NCBI GenBank assembly: GCA_938010425.1
Contig: CALLUO010000014.1
Location: forward strand, 1-34,240
DNA length: 34,240 bases
Source of the DNA: an uncultured Elioraea sp.
Lineage (GTDB): Bacteria; Pseudomonadota; Alphaproteobacteria; Acetobacterales; Acetobacteraceae
Reading direction: 5' to 3'
Below, in pieces: positions 9,729 to 17,789 of this stretch. The notes under the pieces are model-generated. The model was not told the DNA's origin, did no database searches, and worked only from the letters and a program-made list of their open reading frames with translations. How positions within the stretch are numbered: position 1 is the first letter of the stretch; each line of letters begins with the position of its first letter. The translations under genes and the position numbers were made by a program.

Positions 9729-10418
9729 TCAGCTCGCCATGGCAGCAGCCTGCGGGGGGGAGGCAAGGCTCGCGAGCAGCGGCAGCACAGCGTCTGGCCC
9801 CTCGGCGAGGGCAAACAAAGCACGCGCTGAGGGCTCTGCGAACCCAGCTGCGATCGCGGCCTCAATCGCGGCGATGAGGGGACGCGCACTGCCCGCGACG
9901 TCGCATAGAACGATTGGCTTGTCGTGCAGGCCAAGCTGGCGCCACGTCAAAATCTCGATCGTCTCATCAAGCGTGCCTAAGCCGCCGGGCAGCATGACGA
10001 AACCGTCCGCCTCTTTCGCCATCCAGGCCTTGCGAATGTGCATGGCGTTGATCTCGAGCTCCATCTCTTCAAGCGGCGTGACGCAGCCTCCCCCCGCCCC
10101 CTGACCAACAGAGTGTGACGGGCGGCCGTTGGTGCGAATGCGCTGCGCTTCCACCATGCGCATGTCGGCGACCCCTGCGTGCGCCACCTCGCGTTCGGCC
10201 AGGAAACGGGGGATCACCCCCGTCACCTGCCCGCCCGCGGCGAGGCAGGCATCGGCGATCCGACCCATCAGCCCGATGCGGCCGCCACCGAAAACCAGGC
10301 GTACGCCCGCCTCGCCGATTAGGCGGCCAAGACGGTCGGCCGCCTCAGCGAAGCGCTGATCCCTGCCCAGACGAGAACCGCAAAAGACGGCGACGGCACG
10401 AATGTGAACTCGCTGCAT
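9729..10418 (-). CDS. LOG-family (TIGR00730) Rossmann-fold nucleotide hydrolase with an insert
   Basis: A 229-residue member of the lysine-decarboxylase-like LOG family, which removes ribose 5-phosphate from cytokinin nucleotides or other nucleoside monophosphates. The N-terminal CGSRLG, GGGRIGLMG (44-52) and signature PGGLGTLDE (144-152) are intact, as are MHIRK (126-130) and the downstream TWRQLGLHDKPIV block. Odd feature: about 34 residues (roughly 91-124, containing RIRTNGRPSHSVGQGAGGG) separate the VIPRFLAEREVAH segment from MHIRK. In ordinary members these nearly touch. I chose ATG 10418, preceded by GGAG; the open frame upstream lacks family similarity. It is divergent from the cytochrome c' gene. 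Confidence 0.88.
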   Translation of the reverse strand: MQRVHIRAVAVFCGSRLGRDQRFAEAADRLGRLIGEAGVRLVFGGGRIGLMGRIADACLAAGGQVTGVIPRFLAEREVAHAGVADMRMVEAQRIRTNGRPSHSVGQGAGGGCVTPLEEMELEINAMHIRKAWMAKEADGFVMLPGGLGTLDETIEILTWRQLGLHDKPIVLCDVAGSARPLIAAIEAAIAAGFAEPSARALFALAEGPDAVLPLLASLASPPQAAAMAS

Positions 10419-10597
10419 TGGGGAACTCCATGCCGCAGAAGCGATGAAGGCGGCACTAACGCAGCAGCACGCCCCTGTCACCCGATGCCCTTTTGGCTGC
10501 GCACACGATTGTGAGCGCGTGGCCGGCCCGGCTCTTTGGCAGTCTCAGGGGAGCCGGTGCCTTCGGCCGGTGCACTGAAACGGGAAACACGACACCG

Positions 10598-11038
10598 ATG
10601 ACGTTGCTGCGCGCCACTGTCCTCACCTTTGCCCTCGCGCTGCCACCGGCTCTCGCCTTCGCCCAGACCGGCGTGATCGCCGAACGCCAGGCGGGATTCC
10701 GCCTGCTGCGCGACAAAATGGAGGCGATCCAGACCATCGTGCAGATGCAAGACCCCAATAGCGAGGCTCTGCCGCACGCCCGCGCCATCGCCGAGCATGC
10801 ACCGAAGATCAAAACACTCTTCCCGCCCGGTAGCGACGGGCCGGGAAGCCGCGCCCTGCCCGCCGTCTGGAGCGATCGCGCAGGGTTCGAGCGCGTGGCC
10901 GACGCATTTACGCAACGCGCTGAAGCGCTGGTCGCCGCGGCGCAAGGGACAGATCAGAGGGCGCTCGCTCAGGCCTTCGAGGCGACCGGGCAGGCCTGCG
11001 GCGCTTGCCACCGCCCCTATCGCGCACCGCAGCGCTAA
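10598..11038 (+). CDS. Periplasmic cytochrome c' family protein
   Basis: A 146-residue precursor with a signal peptide (hydrophobic core about 3-20, likely cleavage after AFA at 22) and a four-helix cytochrome c' body. The haem attachment site CGACH (Cys134, Cys137, His138) lies ten residues from the C-terminus, exactly where this family carries it. Members bind NO/CO at five-coordinate haem; some accept electrons in the periplasm. I chose ATG 10598 because the signal peptide begins there; the 35 residues upstream in frame look non-coding. It converges with the cytochrome b561 gene, leaving five bases between stops, and a functional pairing is plausible. Confidence 0.9.
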   Translation: MTLLRATVLTFALALPPALAFAQTGVIAERQAGFRLLRDKMEAIQTIVQMQDPNSEALPHARAIAEHAPKIKTLFPPGSDGPGSRALPAVWSDRAGFERVADAFTQRAEALVAAAQGTDQRALAQAFEATGQACGACHRPYRAPQR

Positions 11039-11043
11039 CGCGC

Positions 11044-11721
11044 TTAGACCAGCTGCCGGGTCACCACCGCCCACACCACCCCGATCGCGATCGCGAAGGC
11101 GGCGAGCGCGAGCCAGGGTGAGGCGAGGCGAGGCGAAGCGACAGGATCGGGGAGGCGTTTGCGGCCGGTCAGCATTGGCGTGATCAGGTCGCGCCCAAGC
11201 GCGATGCGGTAGACAAGCACAGCTGCAACGTGCACAGCGACCATGATGAGCAGCGCATCCGAAATCCGGTAGTGCCACGTGGTCAGACGGTCTGACCACA
11301 CCTTCCCGACGAGCGGGAACAGAGGCCCTCGGAAGAGAATGTCGTCGTTGGCGAACAGCCCCGTCGTCCCTTGCGCCAAGACCAGCACAAGGAGGGCGAG
11401 AACAGCCCAACCACCAAGTGCGTTGTGGGTGGTATCGCGATCGGGGTCGCGGCGAAGGAGGCCGCGCACATGGTCGATCACCGCGGCGGGACCGCGCACG
11501 AAGCGCACGAAGCGCGCGCTCTCGCTGCCGATGACGCCCCAGATCAAGCGAAACAGCACGAGCGTGAGCGCCGTATAGCCAAACCAAGCATGCAGGCGCA
11601 TCTCGTGTAGCTTGACCGTGATGAAGGACGCGACAAGACACAGCACGAGTGCCCAGTGGAACAGCCTGGTTGGGAGATCCCACACCGCCCGTTCGGTCAT
11701 CGCCTCGGTCTCGCCGCGCAT
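11044..11721 (-). CDS. Cytochrome b561-like diheme membrane protein
   Basis: A 225-residue membrane protein with WDLPTRLFHW near the start and about five hydrophobic segments. This is the pattern of the cytochrome b561 / Ni-Fe hydrogenase b-subunit superfamily. Candidate haem-ligating histidines within helices are His22, His44, His150 and His164. It would pass electrons between the quinone pool and a periplasmic c-type cytochrome. ATG 11721 has GAGAAG upstream; ATG 11700 (7 codons later, GAGG upstream) is an alternative. A longer frame to 12000 is rejected because its leader is low-complexity. A GAGGC-type 5-bp repeat near 11126 encodes the RLASP-like tail. It faces the cytochrome c' gene end to end. 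Confidence 0.88.
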   Translation of the reverse strand: MRGETEAMTERAVWDLPTRLFHWALVLCLVASFITVKLHEMRLHAWFGYTALTLVLFRLIWGVIGSESARFVRFVRGPAAVIDHVRGLLRRDPDRDTTHNALGGWAVLALLVLVLAQGTTGLFANDDILFRGPLFPLVGKVWSDRLTTWHYRISDALLIMVAVHVAAVLVYRIALGRDLITPMLTGRKRLPDPVASPRLASPWLALAAFAIAIGVVWAVVTRQLV

Positions 11722-12032
11722 GGTTCGCTTCTCTTCCCGCTTCTTCCCCAGCGACCATACTGGGCGTGTCTGCCCAGCCTGAGCGCACAGCTCCGCGAGC
11801 GGTTGCGTGAGCGGGCGCGTCTGTGCCGCTCGCGCGCTTGCCGCTGCCACTGCTGCCACGCCTTGAGGTCGGGCGGGCTCAAGCTGGTCGCATGGCGTTG
11901 GCTTGGTCATGCGGGAAGCATGTGGGAACCGCAGCCGCCCGCGGGACGGTGAACGCGCTTCGCATTGCAAGACGATGTCATGCCGCCTACACCTATCCAC
12001 GGGCGATAAAACAGTCGCAGCGAGGTCGGGCT

Positions 12033-13313
12033 ATGCGACCCGTTTTGGTCGGTCTCGCCGGCCTGGTTGCCATGGCCGGTGGGCTGTGGTGGGTGGCTGG
12101 CGACCGTGACCTTTGGCCGGCGAGGCGGGGGGCAGACCCCAGTCCGCCGGCTGACCTAGGAATGCGCGTGCCGGCGGACCGTTCTGCCGGGCCTATCGCT
12201 GTCGCGCCGGCACAGACTGCATCACCGGCCCCCGTCGGCCCGCTGGCTCCGGCGCCGCCATCGCCGCCTGCCCCTTCTCGCCCGTCGTTCGACATCGTGC
12301 GCGTGAGTGCGCGCGGCGAGGCCGTGATGGCCGGTCGAGCCGCACCGCATGCCGAGGTGACGATCCTCGACGGGGGCAAGGAGATCGGTCGCACACGAGC
12401 GGACGATCGCGGCGAGTGGGTTTTTGTTCCCGCTCGACCGATGGCGCCAGGCGGGCGCGAACTCAGCCTGCTCGCCCGCGCCCCTGACGGCAGCGTGCTC
12501 GAATCCGCGTCCACGCTGGTGATCATCGTCCCGGAGCGAGATCGCGATCTCGCAGGCCGTCCTCTGCCGGCCGAGACGCCCGCGCCGCCGCCGCCGCTTG
12601 CCCTCCTCGCGCCGCGCGAGCCGCAGGGCGAACTGCGGGTCTTGCAGGCGCCTTCTGCTGCCGGAGCCACACCCCCGCCCGCGGCAGCTCCGTTGCCATA
12701 CCCCGCAATGTCGCAGGGTTTACGGCCGGACACGGCAAGGGTCGAAGCGGCCTCGCAGGCGGCAGCTCCCCCCGAACCAGCGGGTGAAGCCCGATCCGTA
12801 CCAGCCCCTGACGCGCGCGCCGAGCGCGGGATGAGCGTTTCGCCGCCGAGCGGTGAGGCGGCGGTGACTGTGGAAGCGGTGGATTACGGCGAGGGCGGGG
12901 ACGTCCGCTTTTCCGGCCGCGCCGCTCCAGGGGCGGCTGTGCGGCTCTATCTCGATGCCAACCATCTCGGCGACACGCGGGCCGATGAGGCCGGCCGGTG
13001 GAGCTTGACGCCGGCGACGGTGCCGGTCGAACCGGGCAGAGTTGCGGCCTTGCGTGCCGACCAGCTCGCCGCCGACGGCAAAGTCACGGCGCGGGCGGAA
13101 GTGGAGTTTCAACGGGCAAACATGCCGCCAGAAGGCCTGCGCGAGGGTATGGTGGTGGTGCAGCCTGGCCAAAGCCTCTGGCGGATTGCGCGGGCGACCT
13201 ATGGTCGCGGCATTCGCTACACGATCATCTATCAGGCGAACCGCGACCAGATCCGCAATCCGCACCGGATCTATCCAGGGCAAGTCTTTGTCGTGCCGCA
13301 ACCCGAGGGCTAA
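12033..13313 (+). CDS. LysM protein with two Ig-like repeats
   Basis: A 426-residue envelope protein. An N-terminal hydrophobic segment (about 4-22) acts as anchor or uncleaved signal, followed by a Pro/Ala-rich stretch. Two related Ig-like modules lie at about 86-167 and 276-360: GRAAPHAEVTILDGGKEIGR in the first parallels GRAAPGAAVRLYLDANHLGD in the second. They are separated by a Pro-rich linker. A C-terminal LysM domain (372-422) has VVQPGQSLWRIARATYG and ends NPHRIYPGQVFVVPQ. LysM binds N-acetylglucosamine of peptidoglycan, so the protein probably spans the periplasm from membrane to cell wall. ATG 12033 was chosen because it starts just before the hydrophobic segment. It may act in cell-wall remodelling or scaffolding; no enzyme domain is present. 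Confidence 0.88.
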   Translation: MRPVLVGLAGLVAMAGGLWWVAGDRDLWPARRGADPSPPADLGMRVPADRSAGPIAVAPAQTASPAPVGPLAPAPPSPPAPSRPSFDIVRVSARGEAVMAGRAAPHAEVTILDGGKEIGRTRADDRGEWVFVPARPMAPGGRELSLLARAPDGSVLESASTLVIIVPERDRDLAGRPLPAETPAPPPPLALLAPREPQGELRVLQAPSAAGATPPPAAAPLPYPAMSQGLRPDTARVEAASQAAAPPEPAGEARSVPAPDARAERGMSVSPPSGEAAVTVEAVDYGEGGDVRFSGRAAPGAAVRLYLDANHLGDTRADEAGRWSLTPATVPVEPGRVAALRADQLAADGKVTARAEVEFQRANMPPEGLREGMVVVQPGQSLWRIARATYGRGIRYTIIYQANRDQIRNPHRIYPGQVFVVPQPEG

Positions 13314-13321
13314 AGGGCGGC

Positions 13322-13339
13322 CCGGGGTCTTCGCCCCGG
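13322..13339 (+). terminator. Possible terminator hairpin after the LysM gene
   Basis: CCGGGG and CCCCGG form a perfect 6-bp stem around the loop TCTTCG, starting 9 bases after the LysM stop. No T-run follows, so it may stabilise or pause the transcript rather than terminate it. Confidence 0.35.
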
Positions 13340-13373
13340 CGCGGCCGGAGGGCTGAGCGCCACGCAGCGTCCT

Positions 13374-13545
13374 TCAGCGGCCAGGACGCCAGTTCGACCA
13401 GCCGCGATGGAACGACTGCGTCGGCGCCGAGCTGAGGCTGGCCGGACGCATCGGCCCTCCGCCCGGCGCCATGCGCCGAGGCAGCCGCCCCACCGGCTGC
13501 AAGGGGCTGGGAAAGGGCTCTCGCCACGGCAGGTTAGGCGGTTGG
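13374..13545 (-). other. Coding-like frame overlapping the end of the hypothetical gene
   Basis: Immediately past the stop of the minus-strand hypothetical gene, a different frame stays open for about 50 codons to a TGA at 13374. Its third positions are overwhelmingly G or C, as in real genes here, and the peptide looks protein-like (LPWREPFPSPLQP, ending FHRGWSNWRPGR). There is no good ATG; an in-frame TTG at 13586 lies inside the upstream gene. It is either a frameshifted continuation of that protein or a small coupled ORF. Confidence 0.35.
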
Positions 13546-14004
13546 GACGGCGCCCTCCTCCTCGAGCAGCGTGAGATAAGGCTCAATGAGCAAAATAAAG
13601 CGTGTTGCGGCAGCGACTAGGCGGGTCGCGGTCGTCGCTTCCAGGGTCTCCTGCCATTCGAGACGCAGTTCGTGCGCGGGCGAGAGCACCGCCGTGAGGT
13701 TCGGCTCTCCGCCGGCGCGCAGCGCAAGAACCGCCAACAAGGCCGACCGTCGTCTGCCCGCCTCCTCCGCCGTGTAGGGAACCCGAACAGCCCGGATACT
13801 GAAGCGGAGCTGCCGCCCTGGCCCGAGTTCTGCCTGCACGCGGCGGCCGCGCCAAGCGAAGGCGAAGCGAACGGGGCCCGCGGCACCGGAGGGCGAGAGG
13901 GCGCCATCAAGCCCCACCTCGAACGGACCAAGGCGGCCGAGCGAGCGGCAGCTCAGCGCCAAGGGGGATGAGGGAACGGAGGGCGGGAAGGCGGATGCGG
14001 TCAT
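13534..14004 (-). CDS. Hypothetical protein beside psd
   Basis: A 156-residue protein I do not recognise. It has no signal peptide or membrane helix. The central part is rich in short hydrophobic/charged alternations suggesting beta structure (FEVGLDGALSPSG, VRFAFAWRGRRVQAELGPGR). The last 45 residues look helical (LEATTATRLVAAATRFILLI, then EPYLTLLEEEGAVPTA). GC at third positions is high, supporting real coding. ATG 14004 is the most likely start, but its ribosome-binding site is weak; an open frame continues upstream into the psd start region. It is divergent from psd with a 114-base gap. The frame change just after its stop raises the possibility that the protein is truncated. Confidence 0.6.
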   Translation of the reverse strand: MTASAFPPSVPSSPLALSCRSLGRLGPFEVGLDGALSPSGAAGPVRFAFAWRGRRVQAELGPGRQLRFSIRAVRVPYTAEEAGRRRSALLAVLALRAGGEPNLTAVLSPAHELRLEWQETLEATTATRLVAAATRFILLIEPYLTLLEEEGAVPTA

Positions 14005-14118
14005 GGCAGGCCGAACATGGCCGGCAGAGGGTAAAGCTTCACTGAACAGAACGGGCGGCCCTCGCGTTGGCGAGCGATCCGTGCCAGCACTGTCATCGAA
14101 GCGACACACCATGGACAC

Positions 14119-14820
14119 ATGAGCCTTCTCGATACCGCCGCTCTGGTGTTGGCCAGGCCGCATCGCTCGGGGCTTCCCTTCATCGTCGCCCCTGCCCTTG
14201 CCGGGCTCGCCCTTGCCCTTGTTTGGCAAGGGTTTCTGTGGCTCGGCTTGGCGTGTGCCGTATTCTCCGCCTTCTTTTTTCGCGACCCTCAGCGCGCTGT
14301 GCCGCAGCGGTTTGGGCTCATTCTGGCCCCGGCGGATGGGCGCGTGGTGTCGATCGCACCCGCAGTTCCTCCTGCCGAACTCGGTCTCGGCCCCGAGCCA
14401 CGGACGCGGGTGGCGACCTTCCTCTCCGTGCTCGACGTGCACATCACCCGTGCCCCGGCAGCTGGGCGCATCCGCCGCATCGCCTACCGTCCAGGCGCCT
14501 TCCTCAACGCCTCGCTGGACAAGGCCTCGGAGGAGAATGAGCGCAACGCCATCGCGCTTGAGCTGGCAGACGGCCGCACCATCGCGGTCGTGCAAATCGC
14601 CGGGCTGATCGCGCGCCGCATCGTCTGCGAGGTACGTGAGGGCCAAGACATGCGAGCGGGCGAGCGGATCGGGCTTATCCGCTTCGGCTCGCGGGTCGAT
14701 CTCTATTTACCGGAGCGTGTCGCCCCTCTTGTTGCGATCGGACAACGGATGGTTGCGGGCGAAACGGTCGTCGCCGACCTCGCCTCGACCGAGCCGGCCC
14801 GTACCGCGGAGATGATCTGA
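14119..14820 (+). CDS. psd: Phosphatidylserine decarboxylase proenzyme
   Basis: A 233-residue membrane-associated enzyme that converts phosphatidylserine to phosphatidylethanolamine. An N-terminal hydrophobic region spans about 20-53, followed by FFFRDPQR and the conserved PADGRVVSI. The block FLSVLDVHITRAP is around 101-113. The self-cleavage site is RFGSRVDLYLP, with Gly190-Ser191, the serine becoming the pyruvoyl cofactor. The short length and GS (not LGST) motif match the alphaproteobacterial/archaeal-type Psd. The pssA start codon follows its stop after one base, so the two genes are translated from one message. Confidence 0.97.
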   Translation: MSLLDTAALVLARPHRSGLPFIVAPALAGLALALVWQGFLWLGLACAVFSAFFFRDPQRAVPQRFGLILAPADGRVVSIAPAVPPAELGLGPEPRTRVATFLSVLDVHITRAPAAGRIRRIAYRPGAFLNASLDKASEENERNAIALELADGRTIAVVQIAGLIARRIVCEVREGQDMRAGERIGLIRFGSRVDLYLPERVAPLVAIGQRMVAGETVVADLASTEPARTAEMI

Positions 14821-14821
14821 C

Positions 14822-15691
14822 ATGCGCCCTGCCCTCTCCCCAACTATGGAACGTTGGCGCGCGCGGATCCGCCGCCGCTCCCGCCCGCGCTTCCAGGGCC
14901 TCTCCTTCAACCGGCTCATCCCCAACCTGATGACGCTGGTTGGGCTCTGTGCAGGCCTGACCGCAATCCGCTTCGCGCTCCTTGAGCGGTGGGAGGCGGC
15001 GGCGGCGGCGATCGTGGTCGCCGGCGTCATCGACGGACTTGATGGCCGGATCGCCCGCCTGCTCAAGGCGACCACGCGGTTCGGAGCCGAATTCGACAGC
15101 CTCGCCGACTTCGTCTGTTTCGGTATCGCACCGGCCCTCATCCTCTATCTCTGGACACTTCAGGCATGGGGCGGGCTTGGCTGGGCGCCATGCCTAATCT
15201 TCGCGGTGTGCGCGGCGCTGCGGCTTGCCCGCTTCAACGCTGCTATTGATGGCGCACCGAAACCGGCCTACGCGTACAACTTCTTCGTCGGCGTACCAGT
15301 GCCGGCAGGCGCAGGGCTTGCCCTGTTTCCGCTTTTCCTGTGGCTGCAAGCCGAAGCCTCAGGGCTCCCGACGCTCGCCCACGCCGCTCGTCATCCAGCT
15401 TTCGCCGGCGTTTTGTTGTTTGCAATCGCCGCGTTGATGGTGAGCACCCTGCCGACCTGGAGCTTTAAGAACTTCAAGGTGCCAAACGCATATGTGCTGC
15501 CGCTGCTGGTCGGCGCTGGGCTTGCGGTGGCGCTGCTGGTGAGTGAACCGTGGGCGACGTTGGCCGTGATCGGCGCGGTTTACGCGGCAACCCTGCCGCT
15601 CGGGCTGCGGAGCTACCGGCGACTAAAAGCTGAGGCGGAGGCGATCACGCTCGCCCCACCTGAACAGGCGGAGACAACTCGGCAGGCCTAA
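14822..15691 (+). CDS. pssA: CDP-diacylglycerol-serine O-phosphatidyltransferase
   Basis: A 289-residue integral membrane enzyme that makes phosphatidylserine from CDP-diacylglycerol and serine, the substrate for the adjacent Psd. The CDP-alcohol phosphotransferase motif DG-x2-AR-x8-G-x3-D-x3-D is complete (Asp74-Gly75, Ala78-Arg79, Gly88, Asp92, Asp96). About seven hydrophobic segments follow. FNRLIPNLMTLVGL before the motif is typical of the PssA subfamily. ATG 14822 lies one base after the psd stop. Its last 47 bases overlap the convergent CoA-transferase gene. Confidence 0.95.
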   Translation: MRPALSPTMERWRARIRRRSRPRFQGLSFNRLIPNLMTLVGLCAGLTAIRFALLERWEAAAAAIVVAGVIDGLDGRIARLLKATTRFGAEFDSLADFVCFGIAPALILYLWTLQAWGGLGWAPCLIFAVCAALRLARFNAAIDGAPKPAYAYNFFVGVPVPAGAGLALFPLFLWLQAEASGLPTLAHAARHPAFAGVLLFAIAALMVSTLPTWSFKNFKVPNAYVLPLLVGAGLAVALLVSEPWATLAVIGAVYAATLPLGLRSYRRLKAEAEAITLAPPEQAETTRQA

Positions 15692-16931
15692 CCGCCTCCT
15701 CCGCCGCCTTCGCAGCCGGTCGGCGCGCCGCGCCGCGGCGTTCCGTCACCACCACGCCGGCCGCCTGCAACGCCGCGATCTCACCCTCGGCGAAACCGTG
15801 GGCGGCAAGCACGTGTTCGCCATGCTCACCGAACCGGGGCGGAGCCGTGCGCGCACCACCCGGGGTGCGCGAGAACTTGATCGGCGTGTTCAACGCTCGA
15901 TACCAGCCGATCTCCGCCACCATCTTGCGCGCTGCCGTATGTGGGGCAGCGACCACCTCGTCGACATAAAGCACCGGGCCAGCCGGCAGGCCCGCCGCCA
16001 GAAGCCGCTCACACAACGCGTGCCCGTCCTCGTCGGCGATGATCTCCTGCACGATCGCAGCGAGCGCGTCACGGTTCGCGACCCGATCGGCGTTGGTGGC
16101 GAAGCGCGCATCCTCGGCAAGCTCAGGGCGGCCGAGGAGGTCGCACATCTTGCGGAAGGTCGCGTCGTTGCCGGTGCCGATGAAGATCTCGCAGGTGCGG
16201 GTGCGAAACTTGTCGTACGGAGCGAGATTGGGGTGCGGGTTGCCTGTCGCGACGGGGCGGCGGCCCGACAGCAAATAGTTGGCAGCGTGCGGATGCAGAA
16301 GCGCCATGCCGCAGTCGTAGAGCGCCATGTCGAGGAACTGCCCGTGCCCGCTGCGGTCGCGCTCATACAACGCCATCAGGATCGCAATCGCCGAATAAAG
16401 ACCAGTGCCAAGATCGACCATCGGGGTGCCAAGCCGCATAGGCCCCGTTTCGGGCGTGCCGTTGATGCTCATCAGCCCCGCCATGGCCTGGATGATGGCG
16501 TCGTAACCAGGATAACCGCCGAGCGGGCCGTCGGCGCCAAAGCCTGAGATTCGACAGTGGATGAGACGGGGGAAACGCGCACTTAGCGCCTCGTAGCCAA
16601 GCCCCCACCTCTCCATCGTTCCGGGCTTGAAATTCTCCACCAGCACATCCGCGCCCTCAAGCAGGCGCAGAAGCACCATCCGCCCCTCTTCGCGCGCGAG
16701 ATCGAGCCCCAACGAGACCTTGTTGCGGTTGACGCCGAGAAAATAGGCGGCGTCGCGCGTGCCGTCGCCATAATCGCGGAAGGGGGGGCCCCAGTCGCGC
16801 GTCTCGTCGCCCTGGGGAGGTTCGATCTTAATCACCTCCGCCCCGTGGTCGGCAAAGATCATGGTGCAGTAGGGCCCGCCAAGGACACGGGTCAGATCAA
16901 TCACCTTCAGGCCCGAAAGTGCGCCCGGCAT
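15645..16931 (-). CDS. CaiB/BaiF (class III) CoA-transferase
   Basis: A 428-residue family III CoA-transferase moving CoA between carboxylic acids, with formyl-CoA, carnitine-CoA and bile-acid relatives. The N-terminus LSGLKVIDLTRVLGGPY and DHGAEVIKIEPPQGDETRDW are diagnostic. VENFKPGTMERWGL follows. The probable catalytic aspartate is Asp173 in TPMVDLGTG, matching the active-site position of the family. The C-terminal ~25 residues are Ala/Glu-rich and overlap the end of pssA on the other strand. The substrate cannot be predicted. The neighbouring hydrolase and TRAP uptake operon on the same strand suggest a catabolic role for an organic acid. Confidence 0.92.
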   Translation of the reverse strand: MPGALSGLKVIDLTRVLGGPYCTMIFADHGAEVIKIEPPQGDETRDWGPPFRDYGDGTRDAAYFLGVNRNKVSLGLDLAREEGRMVLLRLLEGADVLVENFKPGTMERWGLGYEALSARFPRLIHCRISGFGADGPLGGYPGYDAIIQAMAGLMSINGTPETGPMRLGTPMVDLGTGLYSAIAILMALYERDRSGHGQFLDMALYDCGMALLHPHAANYLLSGRRPVATGNPHPNLAPYDKFRTRTCEIFIGTGNDATFRKMCDLLGRPELAEDARFATNADRVANRDALAAIVQEIIADEDGHALCERLLAAGLPAGPVLYVDEVVAAPHTAARKMVAEIGWYRALNTPIKFSRTPGGARTAPPRFGEHGEHVLAAHGFAEGEIAALQAAGVVVTERRGAARRPAAKAAEEAVRPAELSPPVQVGRA

Positions 16932-16994
16932 GCCAGTCCTCCCTTGTTCGCGCCGTCCATGCCGGCTTTGTTTCGTTCCGCGAGCGATCCAGGC

Positions 16995-17693
16995 TCAACA
17001 CAGATAGCGGGCAAGGAACTCAGCCGTCCGCCCGTTGGCAATTGCCGCCGCCCGCCCGTCCCAGTGCTGGCCGTTGACCCGGGCGAAGGCATGGTCGACG
17101 TCCGGATAGACATGCGCCGTGATGTGCGGGTTGGGCAACACAGCGGCAAGCACGGCCCCTTGCGCCTCCTTCGGCACGAAGCGGTCTTTCTCCGCGATGT
17201 GCATCAGCAACGGCCGCTTCAGCGCGCGCAAGTCGGATGCGAGCCCGTCGAGCCCGACCCCGTAGTACGACACATGGGCATCGGCATCTGAGCGGATCGC
17301 CATCAGTGCCGCCATCCGCCCACCGAGGCAGAAGCCCATCGTGGCGACTTTACCGTTCGCCCCATCCAGGCAACGCGCCGCGGCGACTGCGGCCTGCAGG
17401 TCCTCCACCCCCTTCTCCTGGTCGAAGGCCTTGAACAGGGCGAAGGCCTTGTCCCATTCAGCCTGGGTGCGGTCGGTGATGTCGACGCGCGGTTCGATGC
17501 GCCAGAAGAGGTCTGGGCAGAGGGCGATGAACCCCCAGTCGGCCAGCGAGTCTGTGATCGCACGCATGCCGGCGTTCACGCCGAAGATTTCCTGGATCAC
17601 GACCACCGCGCCGGCAGGCTGCGTTTTTGGGCGCGCGAGGTAAGCGAAGAACTCGCCCGACCCGTCGGTTGCCGTGATGGTGATCTCGGCCAT
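16995..17693 (-). CDS. Dienelactone hydrolase family protein
   Basis: A 232-residue alpha/beta hydrolase of the dienelactone hydrolase family, which opens enol-lactones in chloroaromatic catabolism and hydrolyses other small esters. The expected residues sit at near-identical positions to the classic enzyme: Glu36 (IQEIFG), nucleophile Cys122 in GFCLGG, Asp170 in EKDRFVP and His201 in DVDHAF. Start ATG 17693 is supported by GGAGGGG eight or so bases upstream and by length; the frame remains open to 18110 but that leader is not protein-like. It is 63 bases upstream of the CoA-transferase start on the same strand, so they are likely one unit. Confidence 0.94.
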   Translation of the reverse strand: MAEITITATDGSGEFFAYLARPKTQPAGAVVVIQEIFGVNAGMRAITDSLADWGFIALCPDLFWRIEPRVDITDRTQAEWDKAFALFKAFDQEKGVEDLQAAVAAARCLDGANGKVATMGFCLGGRMAALMAIRSDADAHVSYYGVGLDGLASDLRALKRPLLMHIAEKDRFVPKEAQGAVLAAVLPNPHITAHVYPDVDHAFARVNGQHWDGRAAAIANGRTAEFLARYLC

Positions 17694-17789
17694 AGCGTGT
17701 CCCCTCCTTCCCAGTGGGCCTGACCATACAAGCGAGCGGGCGAAGCGACCAGAAGGGGGCAGGTCCGTGAGACTGGGAGCGTGCGCGCC

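Noticed and set aside
11123-11145. GAGGC repeated about four times
   Set aside because: A short low-complexity run inside the cytochrome b561 coding region, encoding an Arg-Leu-Ala-Ser-Pro repeat. Too short to call a separate element.
10478-11788. 436-codon open frame on the minus strand
   Set aside because: It runs antisense through the cytochrome c' gene and in another frame through cytochrome b561; both real genes have clear haem motifs.
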